In this document: positions 51,627 through 60,745 of the stretch, in pieces | Layout of the letters: every line of letters starts with the position of its first letter | Position numbering within the stretch: the first letter of the stretch is position 1 | Made by a program: the position numbers and the translations under genes | The notes under the pieces: generated by a model | Told to the model about the DNA's origin: nothing | Database searches by the model: none | What the model saw: the letters and a program-made list of their open reading frames with translations, nothing else | From: Citricoccus zhacaiensis | GTDB lineage: Bacteria > Actinomycetota > Actinomycetes > Actinomycetales > Micrococcaceae | Length of the DNA stretch: 64,000 nucleotides | Reading direction: 5' to 3' | Assembly: GCF_014645315.1 (NCBI RefSeq) | Contig: NZ_BMLQ01000001.1 | Span: 722,315 to 786,314, forward strand

Positions 51627-54163
51627 CGCAACGTGTTCCCGTCTTCCGGCACCAGCAGCGCCACCGGGTGACGTTCGAAGACCTCCGCCAGGCGCGTGGC
51701 GCCGTCCGTGAAGGCCCCGCCGAAGCGGCGCCCCGTCAGCAGGTCCACCATGGTCTGGCGGGGCAGCACGACGGCGGCGTCCCCCCATCCCCCTTCGTCC
51801 TCCAGTCCCAGCGGCCACCGGGTGGCCACGGTGATGCACCCGCCCCGGGTGAAGGCGACCACATGGTCCGATGCCTCTCCGAGGACGTCGAGCTCCTCGT
51901 AGCGGGTGAACCACTCGGGGTGCTCGCGGCGGGCGCGCAGGGCGCGGGAGGTGATGAGCATCTTCAGTCCGGCGGCGTACTCGGCGAGCGTGGCGCCGTC
52001 GGGCCCGGTCGAGCCGTCCTCGGACTCTGCCGGAGCCGGGAACTCGGGCTCCCATCCGTCGTCGAGCCGGGCCAACAGGGCTGCGCGCTCCCGGAAGTCC
52101 ACGGACCGGCGGTTGTCCGGGTCCACGAGGGTGGGGAACGGGACTTCGGTGCCCTGGTAGACGTCCGGGATGCCGGGCATGGTGAGCTGGATGAGTTTCA
52201 TGGCCACCTGATTGGTCACGCCGGGCACGGCGATCCGGTCGGCGATGCGCTGGATCTCCTCCCGCAGCGCGCCCGTCCCGGTGGCCCGCTCGGCGAGGTC
52301 CGAGAGCGCGGCCTCGAACTCCTCGTCCTGTTCGGTCCAGGTGGTGCGGGTCGCGGCCTCGCGCGCGGCCTTGAGCGCGTAGTCGGCCAGCCGCTGCGTC
52401 TGAAGCGGGGAGCCGTCCACCGGCCAGGCGCCCACGATGGTCTCCCACAACAGCTTCTCGAACGGTCCGTCCCCCAGCGGAGCCAGCTCCCTGAGCCGGT
52501 CCAGGGTGCGGACCCACTCCCCGGGGATCTCGGACAGCACGTCGATCCGAGCACGGACGTCCTCGCTGCGCTTGGTGTCATGCGTGGAGAGCGTCGTCAT
52601 GGTGCGGGGCATGCGGGCCTGGCGATCGCCCTGCAGCTCGTGGAACCGCTCCAGTTCCAGCGCGAACGACGACGGGTCCCCGCCGACCTCGTTCAGCGAC
52701 GCCAACCGCGTGTACCGGTAGAAGGCGGTGTCCTCCACGCCCTTGGCCATGACCATCCCGGACGTCTGCTGGAATCGTTCGCCCACGGGGTGGTCCGGAT
52801 CGGCCATCAGCGGCAGGAGCGCCTCGACCGCCTCCGCCAGGTCAGGACGGCGGCGCACGGCATCAGCGGCGGCGTCGTCCAGATGATGGCGCCCGGTCGG
52901 CAGGTAGGAACGGTAGACGGGAAAGCAGGCGAGCAGTTCCGCCAGGGCGTCGTGAACGAGGTGCTCACCGGTTTCCTCGTCATCCGGGACCAGTCCGGGC
53001 ACGAGCCGCGTCAGGCGTTCGACCTCCGCGCGGAGCATGCCGTCCGCCACGGCGCGCTTGGTGCCATGGATCATCTCCGCCCACACCACCTCGGCGGCTG
53101 CGTCCGTCTCGCCGGCAGGGTCCTCGGTGCGACCCCAGCCACCGAGGCGACCGGCCACCTCATCGAGCTCCGGGGCTCCGGCCGGGTCCGTCAGGATGCG
53201 GTCCACCTCCCCGAGGGCGTCGTAACCGGTGGTGCCGTCCATGGGCCAGGCGGCGGGCAGCCGTTCGCCGGGCTCCAGGATCTTCTCCCCGAGCAGGTAG
53301 ATCCCCCCGGTGGCCTGGCGCAGGTTCTCGAAGTATCCGCCCGGATCCGCCAGCCCGTCCGGGTGGTCCACACGAAGACCGTCCACGAGTCCGTCACGGA
53401 CCCAGGACAGGATCTCCCGGTGGGTCTCGGCGAAGACCCGTGGGATCTCCACCCGCACCCCGGCCAGGGAGTTGACCGCGAAGAAGCGGCGGTAGTTGAG
53501 GTTCTCGTCCGCCTCGCGCCACGGCATCAGCCGGTAGTTCTGCAGATCGTGAGCGGCGCGGGCTACAGCTTCCTCCCCGGCCTCGTCCCCGACTGTGTTC
53601 CCGGCATTGTTCCCGACGGCGGCGCGCGCCGCCTCCTCGGTGCCCGGCGCCAGGGGGAAGACGTTCTCGTAGTAGTGCAGTTCCCCGTCCACCACGCGCA
53701 GCCTCGCGAGTTCGGCCTCCGGGTCCTCATCGGTGCCGTCCCCCAGGACGGGAAGCCAGATGCGGGAGTCCCCGGCGGCCCAGTCGATGTCGAACGCCAT
53801 CGCGTACTTGGAGGCCCGGCCGTGCTTGAGCAGGTCCCACCACCAGGTGTTGTCCTTGGGGGTGGCCACGCCCACGTGGTTCGGCACGATGTCCGCGAGG
53901 ATACCGCCACCGGCCGCGTGCACGGCCTCGGCCAGCTCACGCAGCCCGGTCTCCCCACCGCGGGCGTCGTCCACCTGGGTGGGGTCCACCACATCGTAGC
54001 CGTGGGTGGAGCCCTCCTCTGCGCCGAGCATCGGAGACAGGTAGAGCCAGTCGACGCCCAGGTCCCGCAGATAGGGCAGGACCTCACGGGCGCTGTCGAG
54101 CGTGAACTCCGCGGTGAGCTGCAGACGGTACGTGGAGGCGGGGACGTTCTGCGGGCTAGTCAC
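51623..54163 (-). CDS. treY: Maltooligosyl trehalose synthase
   Basis: This 846-residue GH13 isomerase turns the reducing-end alpha-1,4 bond of maltodextrin into an alpha,alpha-1,1 bond. Conserved parts are [78 protein letters not shown] and [17 protein letters not shown]. The length is typical. It leads the leftward treYZ operon. Supplies of glycogen or maltodextrin would come from genes outside the window (no treX or glgP here). Confidence 0.95.
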   Translation of the reverse strand: MTSPQNVPASTYRLQLTAEFTLDSAREVLPYLRDLGVDWLYLSPMLGAEEGSTHGYDVVDPTQVDDARGGETGLRELAEAVHAAGGGILADIVPNHVGVATPKDNTWWWDLLKHGRASKYAMAFDIDWAAGDSRIWLPVLGDGTDEDPEAELARLRVVDGELHYYENVFPLAPGTEEAARAAVGNNAGNTVGDEAGEEAVARAAHDLQNYRLMPWREADENLNYRRFFAVNSLAGVRVEIPRVFAETHREILSWVRDGLVDGLRVDHPDGLADPGGYFENLRQATGGIYLLGEKILEPGERLPAAWPMDGTTGYDALGEVDRILTDPAGAPELDEVAGRLGGWGRTEDPAGETDAAAEVVWAEMIHGTKRAVADGMLRAEVERLTRLVPGLVPDDEETGEHLVHDALAELLACFPVYRSYLPTGRHHLDDAAADAVRRRPDLAEAVEALLPLMADPDHPVGERFQQTSGMVMAKGVEDTAFYRYTRLASLNEVGGDPSSFALELERFHELQGDRQARMPRTMTTLSTHDTKRSEDVRARIDVLSEIPGEWVRTLDRLRELAPLGDGPFEKLLWETIVGAWPVDGSPLQTQRLADYALKAAREAATRTTWTEQDEEFEAALSDLAERATGTGALREEIQRIADRIAVPGVTNQVAMKLIQLTMPGIPDVYQGTEVPFPTLVDPDNRRSVDFRERAALLARLDDGWEPEFPAPAESEDGSTGPDGATLAEYAAGLKMLITSRALRARREHPEWFTRYEELDVLGEASDHVVAFTRGGCITVATRWPLGLEDEGGWGDAAVVLPRQTMVDLLTGRRFGGAFTDGATRLAEVFERHPVALLVPEDGNTLR

Positions 54164-54189
54164 GTGGTGAACGGTAGCAAACCCCGGCG

Positions 54190-54651
54190 TTACTGCTCAG
54201 GCTGCTCGGGCGGCTGGGTCAGGTCTCGCGTGATCTGCGGTTCGCCCGAGTCCTCGAAAGTGATCAGCACGTCCTCGTGGACCGTGCCGTCCGGCATGGT
54301 GACGTCTGCGTTGAGCGCGTTGCCCCGCCATTCCTTGCCCTGCACGGATTCGACGCCGTACTTGGCGGCCACGTTGTCCTGGACCGCGTCCTGCCAGGCC
54401 TGGTTGCCGAAGACGGAGTAGACGATGGCGGCCACGCCGATCACCAGCACACCGGCGCCGGCGACGGTCTCGCGGACGGCATCCCTGAGCCGGTCCGGCC
54501 CTGCATAGCGGGCGTCCTCGTCGTCGAGGTGGGCCCGGTAGCGTTTGCGCCGCCACAGGCCATGGGCGACGACGGCCAGGCCCGCGACCGCCAGCAGGAT
54601 GCCGATCCATTGGGCGACGAGCGGGGTCTGGAGGTCGAGCGGTGCGTACAT
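54190..54651 (-). CDS. Hypothetical two-span membrane protein
   Basis: This 153-residue protein has a hydrophobic segment (about residues 13-33, WIGILLAVAGLAVVAHGLW), a charged loop (RRKRYRAHLDDEDARY), a second segment (about 64-82, VAGAGVLVIGVAAIVYS) and a ~70-residue polar C-terminal domain with WQDAVQDNVAAKYGVESV. It lies just upstream of treY (26-base gap) on the same strand and may be co-transcribed with it. No known domain is recognised. Confidence 0.7.
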   Translation of the reverse strand: MYAPLDLQTPLVAQWIGILLAVAGLAVVAHGLWRRKRYRAHLDDEDARYAGPDRLRDAVRETVAGAGVLVIGVAAIVYSVFGNQAWQDAVQDNVAAKYGVESVQGKEWRGNALNADVTMPDGTVHEDVLITFEDSGEPQITRDLTQPPEQPEQ

Positions 54652-54703
54652 GCCTCCATTGTCCCCCGGGTGGCCACCGGGCGGGCCCCGCTACTCGCGC
54701 GGG

Positions 54704-56413
54704 TTACTTTCGCAGGGTGTAACCACGGGTCCCGGCCATGTCGGCCAACTGGCTCGTGTCCACCCAGAACGGCTCGGTCCACGGGTCGTAGACGAGGAAC
54801 GTGTCGTTGACGGTGTTGTAGCCGACCACGGCCATGTGGTGACGCAGGGTGTACCGGCCGCCGGTCTTCGCCCGCTGGAGGGGTGGTTGCTCGTCCGGGG
54901 TCGCCGCGATGTTGATGACCACGGGGGCGCCCCCGTCAATGGACCGCCTCGCGCCGGTGCGGAACTCGCGGGTCTGGGCCAGGTTCGCGTCCGTGCCGGG
55001 GATGGTCTTCACCGTGTACCGGACATCGAACGGTGCGTGATAGTCCAGCACGCGGGCCACCTGGTGCAGCCAGGTCCCCTCCCGGTCGGTCTGGGCCGCC
55101 GTGGCCAGGGACTTCTGCGAGAAGTCGAGGCGGAACGCGGACAGGGTGATCGCCATGGAGGCCGGTCCGCACCAATAGCCGTTGGGCTGGGTCTCGTAGT
55201 CGGCGCGGAGGATGGCGACGCCCCGCTTCGGGCGCTCCGGGAGGTAGCGCTTACCCAATCGGGAGACCTCTGACTTGGCGTTGCCCGCCTCGAAGTCCCG
55301 GATGAGATAGCCGCCGTGGACCCAGCCCTCCACGGAGCCGACCGTGATCTCCCGCCAGGTGGCTCCGCTGACGGACGAGCTGCGCCCGGTCCAGACCACC
55401 TTGGTGTTGCGGGCCAGGGAGGCGACCTTCCGGTAGCCCGCCCCGGCCCCGGAGCGCACGTTGAGGCCGTCGTCGGCGATCACCACGTACTTGTACTTCA
55501 GCGGGATCTCCGGTGCGGGTTCAGGCTCCGGGACGGGTTTCGGGGCCGGCTTCGGCGCGGGGGTCGGCGGCTTCGGCTGGCCGTTCAGGTAGGTCTCCAG
55601 GCCGTACAGGTACTTGGCGGTCTCCCCGCGCTGCACCGCACGGCCGGGACGGAAGGCGCCGTCCGCGTAGCCGGAGACCATCTCGTTCTCCACCAGCCAG
55701 GAGATGTCCCGGTACCGGGCCGCCGTCGTCGGGACGTCCCGGAAGGCCGCCTTCGCCGGAGCGGTGTAGTCCGCGTCCCCGGCGAAGCGGAACAGGTAGG
55801 AGGCGAGCTCGGCGCGGGAAATCGACTGCCCCGGCTTGAACGAGGGGTACTCCTGGCCCTCGTTGACGTAGCCTCTCACGATCTCCTGCTCATGCATCCA
55901 GGAGATGGCGGTGAATCCCTCATCGCCGCTGCGCGGGGTCACGTCCGCGAAGTCGCGGGCGGTGCCGGGGTCGTGACTCGCCCCGGACATGCGGTAGACC
56001 ATGACCGCGGCCTCTTTCCGGGTGATCTCCCGGTAGACGCCGAAGGAGTGGTCCGCGTAGCCCTTGGACAGGCCTGCGCAGGCCATCCACGTGACATGGG
56101 CGTAGAACGTGGTCTTCGGCGCGACGTCCGTGAAGTCCTGCTTGCAGGGGCCCAGGTGTGCGATGGCCGCATCGGCGCGGCCGGGGGCGGCGTCCGGCCC
56201 CGCGCTCTTGCCCTGCACGGCGTCCAGGACGGAGTCGTCGAGGACCGGGAGCGACTCGTCGAACTCGGTCGTCTGGTCCAGGGGTGTCAGGTGCTCGGAA
56301 TCGGCCACGGCCGGGGCAGCCAGGGCCAGTCCCGGCAGCAGCAACCCCAGGCTGAGGGCAGTGGCGAGGAGGCCCGCGCGGCGGTGCCTCGGGGCAGGAG
56401 ATCGACGGGACAC
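54704..56413 (-). CDS. Secreted SLH-domain protein with SH3-like and C39-type peptidase domains
   Basis: This 569-residue protein has a signal peptide (AGLLATALSLGLLLPGLALA), three SLH repeats (about 85-275; FTDVAPKTTFYAHVTW, FADVTPRSGDEGFTAI, FRDVPTTAARYRDISW), a Pro/Lys linker, a bacterial SH3-like domain (LNVRSGAGAGYRKVASL) and a C39-like domain with candidate Cys in GYWCGPASMAITLS and His in HHMAVVGYN. It is a likely surface-held cysteine peptidase or hydrolase. GTG at 56413 was chosen over GTG at 56461 because the signal peptide then starts with SRRSPAPRHRR. Confidence 0.86.
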   Translation of the reverse strand: MSRRSPAPRHRRAGLLATALSLGLLLPGLALAAPAVADSEHLTPLDQTTEFDESLPVLDDSVLDAVQGKSAGPDAAPGRADAAIAHLGPCKQDFTDVAPKTTFYAHVTWMACAGLSKGYADHSFGVYREITRKEAAVMVYRMSGASHDPGTARDFADVTPRSGDEGFTAISWMHEQEIVRGYVNEGQEYPSFKPGQSISRAELASYLFRFAGDADYTAPAKAAFRDVPTTAARYRDISWLVENEMVSGYADGAFRPGRAVQRGETAKYLYGLETYLNGQPKPPTPAPKPAPKPVPEPEPAPEIPLKYKYVVIADDGLNVRSGAGAGYRKVASLARNTKVVWTGRSSSVSGATWREITVGSVEGWVHGGYLIRDFEAGNAKSEVSRLGKRYLPERPKRGVAILRADYETQPNGYWCGPASMAITLSAFRLDFSQKSLATAAQTDREGTWLHQVARVLDYHAPFDVRYTVKTIPGTDANLAQTREFRTGARRSIDGGAPVVINIAATPDEQPPLQRAKTGGRYTLRHHMAVVGYNTVNDTFLVYDPWTEPFWVDTSQLADMAGTRGYTLRK

Positions 56414-56565
56414 GGTGACGCCCTTCGTGGGTGGAGTGATGGGCAGGGCGTTTCCCTCCACCCTGCAGCGACCATGGTCACCGGCTCAGGGTTCCACAGG
56501 ACGACGGGGCTGACAACTACCCGTCGGCCGAGCGGACCGGGCGGGCGGTGTGGTGGGATATCCCC

Positions 56566-57459
56566 ATGAAGCTCTCTACCTATCGACTGCCCGGCTCGGA
56601 CCCAGACACCCCGGGCGCCACATTCGCCGCCCTCGTCACGGAGACCGACGGTCCCCGCGCCACGGCCGCCGTCGAGCTCGAAGGCGTGGTCGACGTCGGG
56701 GACTTCCTGTCCCTGCCGGAGCCGAACCGCACCGAGCTGGTGGAGGCCGCCCTGGCCGCGGCCGCGGAGGACCCCTCCCGGGTGCTGGACGCCTCGGCAC
56801 TGGAGCCCGCCACGCTCATCCCGTTCCCCACCAAGGTGTTCTGCATCGGGCTGAACTACCGCAACCACATCCTGGAGACCGGGCTGGAGCTGCCGGAGCA
56901 CCCCTCGATCTTCACCAAGTTCGCCCAGACGCTCACCGGTGCCACGGATGCCATCGAGGTCCCGGCCGAGGACCACCGGCTGGACTGGGAGGGCGAGCTG
57001 TGCATCGTCATCGGCGAGCCCGGCCGCCGCATCCCCGAGGACCGGGCCGCCTCCCACATTGCCGGCTACGCCATCTCCAATGACGTCTCCGTCCGCGGCT
57101 ACCAGGGCCGCACCACCGAATGGACGCAGGGAAAGGTCTGGGAGGAGACCACGCCGATCGGCCCGTGGCTGGTCACGCCGGACGAATACGCGCCCGGCGC
57201 CACGATCACCACCCGCGTCAACGGCGAGGTCATGCAGCAGGACTCCACCGGGGACCTCGTGTTCGGCGCCGAGAAGCTCGTCTCCTATATCTCCGACCTG
57301 GTCACCCTGCTGCCCGGGGACCTCATCCTCACCGGCACCCCCGCCGGGGTCGCCCTGGCCCGGAAGAACGACGCCGGCCGGCGCCCCTGGCTGAAGGCCG
57401 GCGACGTCCTGGAGACGGAGATCGAGGGCCTGGGCCTGCAGCGGAACGAGATCCGGTGA
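56566..57459 (+). CDS. Fumarylacetoacetate hydrolase (FAH) family protein
   Basis: This 297-residue protein has the C-terminal FAH fold: FCIGLNYRNHILETGLELP, metal-site segments WEGELCIVIGEPGRRI and SNDVSVRGYQ, and GDLILTGTPAGVALARK. Members cut or decarboxylate beta-diketo acids or isomerise catechol breakdown products; the substrate is not known. It starts at ATG 56566 (MKLSTYRLPG). The stop overlaps the next start by GTGA, opening a three-gene operon for small-acid metabolism. Confidence 0.88.
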   Translation: MKLSTYRLPGSDPDTPGATFAALVTETDGPRATAAVELEGVVDVGDFLSLPEPNRTELVEAALAAAAEDPSRVLDASALEPATLIPFPTKVFCIGLNYRNHILETGLELPEHPSIFTKFAQTLTGATDAIEVPAEDHRLDWEGELCIVIGEPGRRIPEDRAASHIAGYAISNDVSVRGYQGRTTEWTQGKVWEETTPIGPWLVTPDEYAPGATITTRVNGEVMQQDSTGDLVFGAEKLVSYISDLVTLLPGDLILTGTPAGVALARKNDAGRRPWLKAGDVLETEIEGLGLQRNEIR

Positions 57460-57926
57460 CCGCCGGATTCACCACGTGCGATCTCTATGACGCGGACAAG
57501 ACGCTGCAGTCCTGTTCGGTCCAGTTCCAGGACCTCGGCGCCCGGACGGTGTTCACCGGACCCGTGCGGACCATCCGCTGCCACCGGGACAACGGGCTGG
57601 TCAAGCAGACCTTGAACTCCCCCGGACACGGCGCAGTCCTCGTGGTGGACGGCGGCGGCTCCCTGGAGTCCGCCCTCATGGGCGACCTCATCGCCGCGGC
57701 CGCCGTGCGGAACGGCTGGGCCGGAGTGGTCATCCACGGGGCCATCCGGGACCGGGCCGTGGTTCGCACCCTGGACCTGGGCGTCAAGGCCCTGGGGTCC
57801 AATCCGCGCACATCCGCCAAGGACGGGGCCGGCGAGGTGGACGTCCCCCTCGAGTTCGGCGGCGTGACCTTCACCCCGGGTGCCACCCTCTGGGCGGATG
57901 AGGACGGCATCCTGGTCACACCGTGA
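57456..57926 (+). CDS. RraA-like protein / 4-hydroxy-4-methyl-2-oxoglutarate aldolase family
   Basis: This 156-residue protein is of the RraA fold. It has the aldolase signature G-D-(20 residues)-R-D: GDLIAAAAVRNG ... GAIRD, which E. coli RraA lacks. It therefore could split 4-carboxy-4-hydroxy-2-oxo acids to pyruvate, or act on oxaloacetate, and should not be assumed to regulate RNase E. The context, after an FAH-family gene, supports acid cleavage. It starts at GTG 57456 in the FAH stop and overlaps the next start by GTGA. Confidence 0.85.
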   Translation: MTAGFTTCDLYDADKTLQSCSVQFQDLGARTVFTGPVRTIRCHRDNGLVKQTLNSPGHGAVLVVDGGGSLESALMGDLIAAAAVRNGWAGVVIHGAIRDRAVVRTLDLGVKALGSNPRTSAKDGAGEVDVPLEFGGVTFTPGATLWADEDGILVTP

Positions 57927-58579
57927 CGGGCCCGATCAACATCCTCGGCGCCGGCCGGGCGGGGACCTCGCTCGCCCGGGCCGCCGCCTCGGCCGGCCTC
58001 CCCGTGCGGATCGCGTCCAGCCGGTCACCCACCGCGATGCGCCTGCACCTGGCCCAGTACGCTCCCCGGGCCACCGCGGTGGCGGCGGAGGAGATCGCGC
58101 AGGACGGTACGGACCAGCCGATCGTGGTGCTGATGGTCCCCCAGGAGGACCTCGACTCCGTGGACCCGGACTGGCTGGATGGCTGCCTCCTCGTGGACGC
58201 CACCAACCGGTGGGCCGAGGAGCCCCTCCCGGGCTGGTTCCAGTCCGCGCTCGACGCCGGCCGGTCCAGTTCGTCAGCCCTGGCCGCCCGGTTCCCCGGC
58301 GCCACGGTGGTGAAGGCCCTGAACCACGTCAGCCACTGGGACCTGGACACCGCGGGCCGTTCCCCGGGCCGCGAGCGGAGAGCGCTGGGAGTGGCCTCGG
58401 ACAGCGAGGAGGCCGCGGCCGCCGTCGGGCGACTGGCCCTTGACCTGGGGTTCGCCCCGGTGCTGCTGCCCGGGCTGGCCGCCGGCCGGGCCTTGGAACC
58501 GGACGGGCCGGTCTTCAACCGGCCGATGTCCGCGCCCGAGCTGGCGCGCTTCACCGGCGGTACTCTGGTGCAGGACTGA
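57923..58579 (+). CDS. Rossmann-fold NADP-binding oxidoreductase-like protein
   Basis: This 218-residue protein begins with a dinucleotide-binding segment INILGAGRAGTSLARAAASA, followed by VRIASSR (NADP-type Arg). It resembles F420/NADP oxidoreductase or 6PGDH-like N-terminal domains. The LLVDATNRW and VVKALNHVSHW segments match NADPH-dependent F420 reductase-like proteins. It starts at GTG 57923 by a GTGA overlap. It may reduce a product of the operon; the enzyme is not certain. Confidence 0.75.
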   Translation: MTGPINILGAGRAGTSLARAAASAGLPVRIASSRSPTAMRLHLAQYAPRATAVAAEEIAQDGTDQPIVVLMVPQEDLDSVDPDWLDGCLLVDATNRWAEEPLPGWFQSALDAGRSSSSALAARFPGATVVKALNHVSHWDLDTAGRSPGRERRALGVASDSEEAAAAVGRLALDLGFAPVLLPGLAAGRALEPDGPVFNRPMSAPELARFTGGTLVQD

Positions 58580-58653
58580 GGGGAACGGCTCCGGCTCTGC
58601 CCGATCCGACCCGTACCGACCCGATATCGGACACTGAGAGCAGAGGACGCCCG

Positions 58654-60189
58654 ATGCCCACCGACACCGTCTATGTCCGAACCGGCCTGCGTGCCGTTCT
58701 CGCCACCAGGGCGGCGACCATGGTTACCGGCTGGGTCGCGGCCTTCGGCCTGGCGCTCGGATTGCTGGCCGCGGTGCCTGCGGCCCTCGTCCTGGGGGCC
58801 TCCCCGGCTCAGGCCGACCAGGCCGAGGAGGTCATCCTCGAGGACGGGGCCGGCGTCATCCACGAGCCGACCCTGCGCGAGGGCCTGACGGACATCGACT
58901 TCCGCGAGCCGACCACTGTGGTCGTGTGGACCCAGCGCGGCGAGGCCGAGTCCAACCTCAACGAGCGCCTCCTGGCCGATGCCCGCGAGAACCATCCGGA
59001 GTGGATCAGCGACGACGGGCAGAAGTGGACGGACGGCCTGTTCATCTACGCGATCGATCCGGAGGGCCGCCTGCAGGGGGTCTACTTCGGCGAGGACCGC
59101 AAGGTCAGCCTCGATGCCCAGGAGGACATCCGGGAGGACGCGGTCGAGTCGCTGACGGAGGCCAACTGGACGCAGGCCGCCCTGGACGCCACCGAGTCCG
59201 CCGCGGCCGTGATGAACCGGCCGTGGTACCAGCATCCCGGGGTGTGGATCGGCGGGGCGATCGTGGTGGTCGTCGGCGGCATCTTCGGTGGGGCGGTCGC
59301 GGCCGGCCGGAAGAAGCAGCGGCAGAAGGCCCAAGCGGAACTTGACCGGGGGAACCAGGCCTTCGCCAACGTCAGCACGGACCTCGAGGCCACCGAGCTG
59401 AACGCCCATACCGTGCCGGAGGGCTCCAAGTACGGGGCCATGGTGCTCGAGCGGTACCGCACCTTCCACGAACGCTATGTGGAGGCCGCCCGCCAGAACG
59501 ACCGGCTGTCCGGCATCCCGTCGAAGAAGCTGCACCGCAAGGAGCACCGCAAGGCCATCACGTCGTACATGAAGCAGGCGGAGGAACTCGACCAGCTCGA
59601 CGACACCGTGGGCAGCACGAACATGCTGCTGAACAAGTACCCGGGCTGGCCCGAGGCCTGGGACATCCAGACCGCGCCGATGCGCGAGGACCTGGGGCAG
59701 ATCGACGAGTTGGTGACGGGACAGCCCAAGCTCAAGGCCGATCAGCTCACCCCGTTGCGCTCCTTCCGGCATGAGGCGGAACGGGAACTGGAGCGGCTGG
59801 GTGCCGGCCTGGAGACCGGCCAGCTCTCCCCGGACGAGGCCCTCGATGGCCTGGATGCCCTGCGGGTCCGCCTGACCGGGTTGCTGGACGACTACGCGAA
59901 GGCCCAGATCGATGCCTTCGCGACGTCCGAAGCCGAACGCCAGACCCTGCAGCAGGAACTGGAACGGGAACGCCACCGCTCCTCCCGCCGTCCCGGCTCG
60001 ATCCTGGACACGGTGCACCAGCCCGGCTGGTTCTGGACCGCGACCGCCTTTCACCTCGGATACTCCTCGGGCCAGTCCCACGTGGTGACGGCGCGAGAGC
60101 AGGCAGAGGCCTCCTCCTCGTCCTCCTCGACCGGATACGGCAGCTCCGGCGGCAGCTTCTCCGGCGCCGGCTCCTCCTCCAGCTTCTGA
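58654..60189 (+). CDS. DUF5129-like membrane protein with Ser-rich tail
   Basis: This 511-residue protein has an N-terminal signal/anchor (LALGLLAAVPAALVLGASPA), an outer TPM/DUF5129-like domain (VVVWTQRGEAESNLNERLLA, FIYAIDPEGRLQGVYFGED), a second membrane span (about 206-224, VWIGGAIVVVVGGIFGGAVA) and a long helical cytosolic part. The tail has Ser repeats and ends SSGGSFSGAGSSSSF. TPM proteins act in membrane protein repair or envelope stress, but the role here is open. It stands alone between two operons. Confidence 0.65.
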   Translation: MPTDTVYVRTGLRAVLATRAATMVTGWVAAFGLALGLLAAVPAALVLGASPAQADQAEEVILEDGAGVIHEPTLREGLTDIDFREPTTVVVWTQRGEAESNLNERLLADARENHPEWISDDGQKWTDGLFIYAIDPEGRLQGVYFGEDRKVSLDAQEDIREDAVESLTEANWTQAALDATESAAAVMNRPWYQHPGVWIGGAIVVVVGGIFGGAVAAGRKKQRQKAQAELDRGNQAFANVSTDLEATELNAHTVPEGSKYGAMVLERYRTFHERYVEAARQNDRLSGIPSKKLHRKEHRKAITSYMKQAEELDQLDDTVGSTNMLLNKYPGWPEAWDIQTAPMREDLGQIDELVTGQPKLKADQLTPLRSFRHEAERELERLGAGLETGQLSPDEALDGLDALRVRLTGLLDDYAKAQIDAFATSEAERQTLQQELERERHRSSRRPGSILDTVHQPGWFWTATAFHLGYSSGQSHVVTAREQAEASSSSSSTGYGSSGGSFSGAGSSSSF

Positions 60190-60238
60190 GGGGAAGGCGG
60201 CCAGGAATGTTGCTGACGGGCCCGGGGTTGGTACGGAC

Positions 60239-60745
60239 ATGAGCTCTGAGGCACGCCAGGATCCATTGGCCTTCTACCTGGACAAGTCCGACCCCGCCGC
60301 GTGGAAGGCCGTGGGCGGATTGTCCCTCGCCGCGAAGAACGCCGCCCGGAAGGCCGGCCTGGACGATCAGCTCGTGGAGTTGGTGAACCTGCGCATCTCC
60401 CAACTCAACGGCTGCGCCTACTGCCTCGAGGTCCACACCCGCTACGGGATCGACGCCGGCCTCGACTCCCAGCGCCTCGGCCTGGTGGCCGCCTGGCGGG
60501 AGGCGGAGGCCCTCTACAGCGAGACGGAGCTGGCCGCCCTGGACCTGGCCGAGACGGTCACGCTGCTACCCGGCCAGGAGGACCAGCAGGTCAGCCAGCT
60601 GATGAGCCACCACGTGCTGACGGATGAGCAGTACTCCGCCGTCCAGTGGTTGGCCATCACCATGGACGTCACCAACCGCATCTCCATCCTGTCCCACCAC
60701 CCGGTCAGGCGCCGTGAACAGCCGGAAGCGAGGCAAGCGCCATGA
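60239..60745 (+). CDS. Carboxymuconolactone decarboxylase / AhpD-like protein
   Basis: This 168-residue all-helical protein has the AhpD core LVNLRISQLNGCAYCLEVHT, with the redox Cys pair C-x-x-C and nearby His. It is probably a peroxidase-type protein that removes hydroperoxides with a thiol donor, not a decarboxylase. The stop overlaps the pirin gene start (ATGA), so it leads a three-gene operon. Start is ATG 60239. Confidence 0.88.
   Translation: MSSEARQDPLAFYLDKSDPAAWKAVGGLSLAAKNAARKAGLDDQLVELVNLRISQLNGCAYCLEVHTRYGIDAGLDSQRLGLVAAWREAEALYSETELAALDLAETVTLLPGQEDQQVSQLMSHHVLTDEQYSAVQWLAITMDVTNRISILSHHPVRRREQPEARQAP

Noticed and set aside
51627..52517. N-terminal extension of treZ
   Set aside because: It lies inside treY in another frame; the ATGA overlap at 51623-51626 gives the proper start.
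51311..54421. 1036-codon open frame on the plus strand
   Set aside because: It is antisense to treY/treZ, which have full family motifs; the long frame is a high-GC codon artefact.
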